DNA of 7,488 bases. Origin: an uncultured Rhodobacter sp. Its GTDB lineage: Bacteria; Pseudomonadota; Alphaproteobacteria; Rhodobacterales; Rhodobacteraceae. The notes under the pieces were generated by a model. That model was given only the letters and a program-made list of their open reading frames with translations, did no database searches and had not been told where the DNA came from. The stretch's first letter is position 1. Each line of letters opens with the position of its first letter. Made by a program: the position numbers and the translations under genes. The stretch is from assembly GCA_937901435.1 (NCBI GenBank), contig CALGTJ010000189.1:1-7488 (forward strand). The letters are read 5' to 3'. Below are positions 6,859-7,488 of this stretch, in pieces.

Positions 6859-6997
6859 TACCAAACCGCAAGGGAAAAAAACTTGATTGTGAGGAAAATG
6901 GTGTAAGGATGGGCGGAATAATCATTTGCCGTGACTCGATGGACGCTGACAAGGCGCCCCATCGCCTTTGCGGCGTGATAATCCAAGCGGCGTTTGA

Positions 6998-7488
<491 letters not shown>

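Noticed and set aside
6910..6930. Possible sigma-54 promoter (TGGGCGG followed by TTTGCC)
   Set aside because: The GG and GC dinucleotides are 11 bases apart, not the required 10, and the -24 element is poor. The AATAAT within it is a better sigma-70 -10 candidate.
6963..6993. Short stem CGCC/GGCG and the direct repeat GCGGCGT (6970-6976, 6987-6993) before the binding-protein gene
   Set aside because: The stem is only 4 bp and the 7-mer is made of frequent GC-rich words, so both are too weak to call an attenuator or operator.

Overview
The window looks like part of an alphaproteobacterial chromosome or large replicon, most likely from the Rhodobacterales (Roseobacter-type). The reasons are the high-GC coding sequence with strong codon-position bias, tightly packed and overlapping genes, and protein families typical of marine methylated-amine users. 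This placement is inferred from protein style, not from a marker gene. No tRNA, rRNA, CRISPR array, insertion sequence or phage gene is visible.

Layout. (1) Bases 1-665 (+) are the 3' part of a heme-dependent oxidative N-demethylase (DUF3445/HODM family), cut by the left edge. (2) Eighteen bases later, 684-1688 (+) encodes a GlxA/GbdR-type regulator: an AraC-family DNA-binding domain fused to a DJ-1/PfpI-like sensor domain. (3) It converges, with only 3 bases between stop codons, on a complete four-gene minus-strand operon transcribed soxB-soxD-soxA-soxG (6738 down to 1692), which encodes a heterotetrameric sarcosine-oxidase-family enzyme. (4) A 283-base divergent intergenic region (6739-7021) must hold the promoters of the sox operon and of (5) a periplasmic quaternary-amine-binding protein of an ABC importer (7022 to the right edge, +), cut before its end.

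How the genes fit together. The binding protein captures a methylated amine such as choline, betaine, a choline-like compound or TMAO. The N-demethylase and the Sox-type enzyme remove N-methyl groups. The regulator is the kind that senses a betaine- or dimethylglycine-like metabolite. The main ambiguity is the Sox-type enzyme. The same four-subunit architecture is used by sarcosine oxidase (sarcosine to glycine) and by N-methylglutamate dehydrogenase MgdABCD (N-methylglutamate to glutamate). The HODM neighbour favours methylamine chemistry. The binding protein and GlxA-type regulator favour betaine chemistry. Sequence alone does not settle it.

The most unusual feature is the small delta subunit: it contains no cysteine, so the zinc site known from characterised sarcosine oxidases cannot form in the usual way. 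No wholly new system is evident. The interest lies in this variant complex, its co-location with a PAS-heme demethylase, and the structured regulatory DNA at the divergent promoter and the convergent gene ends.
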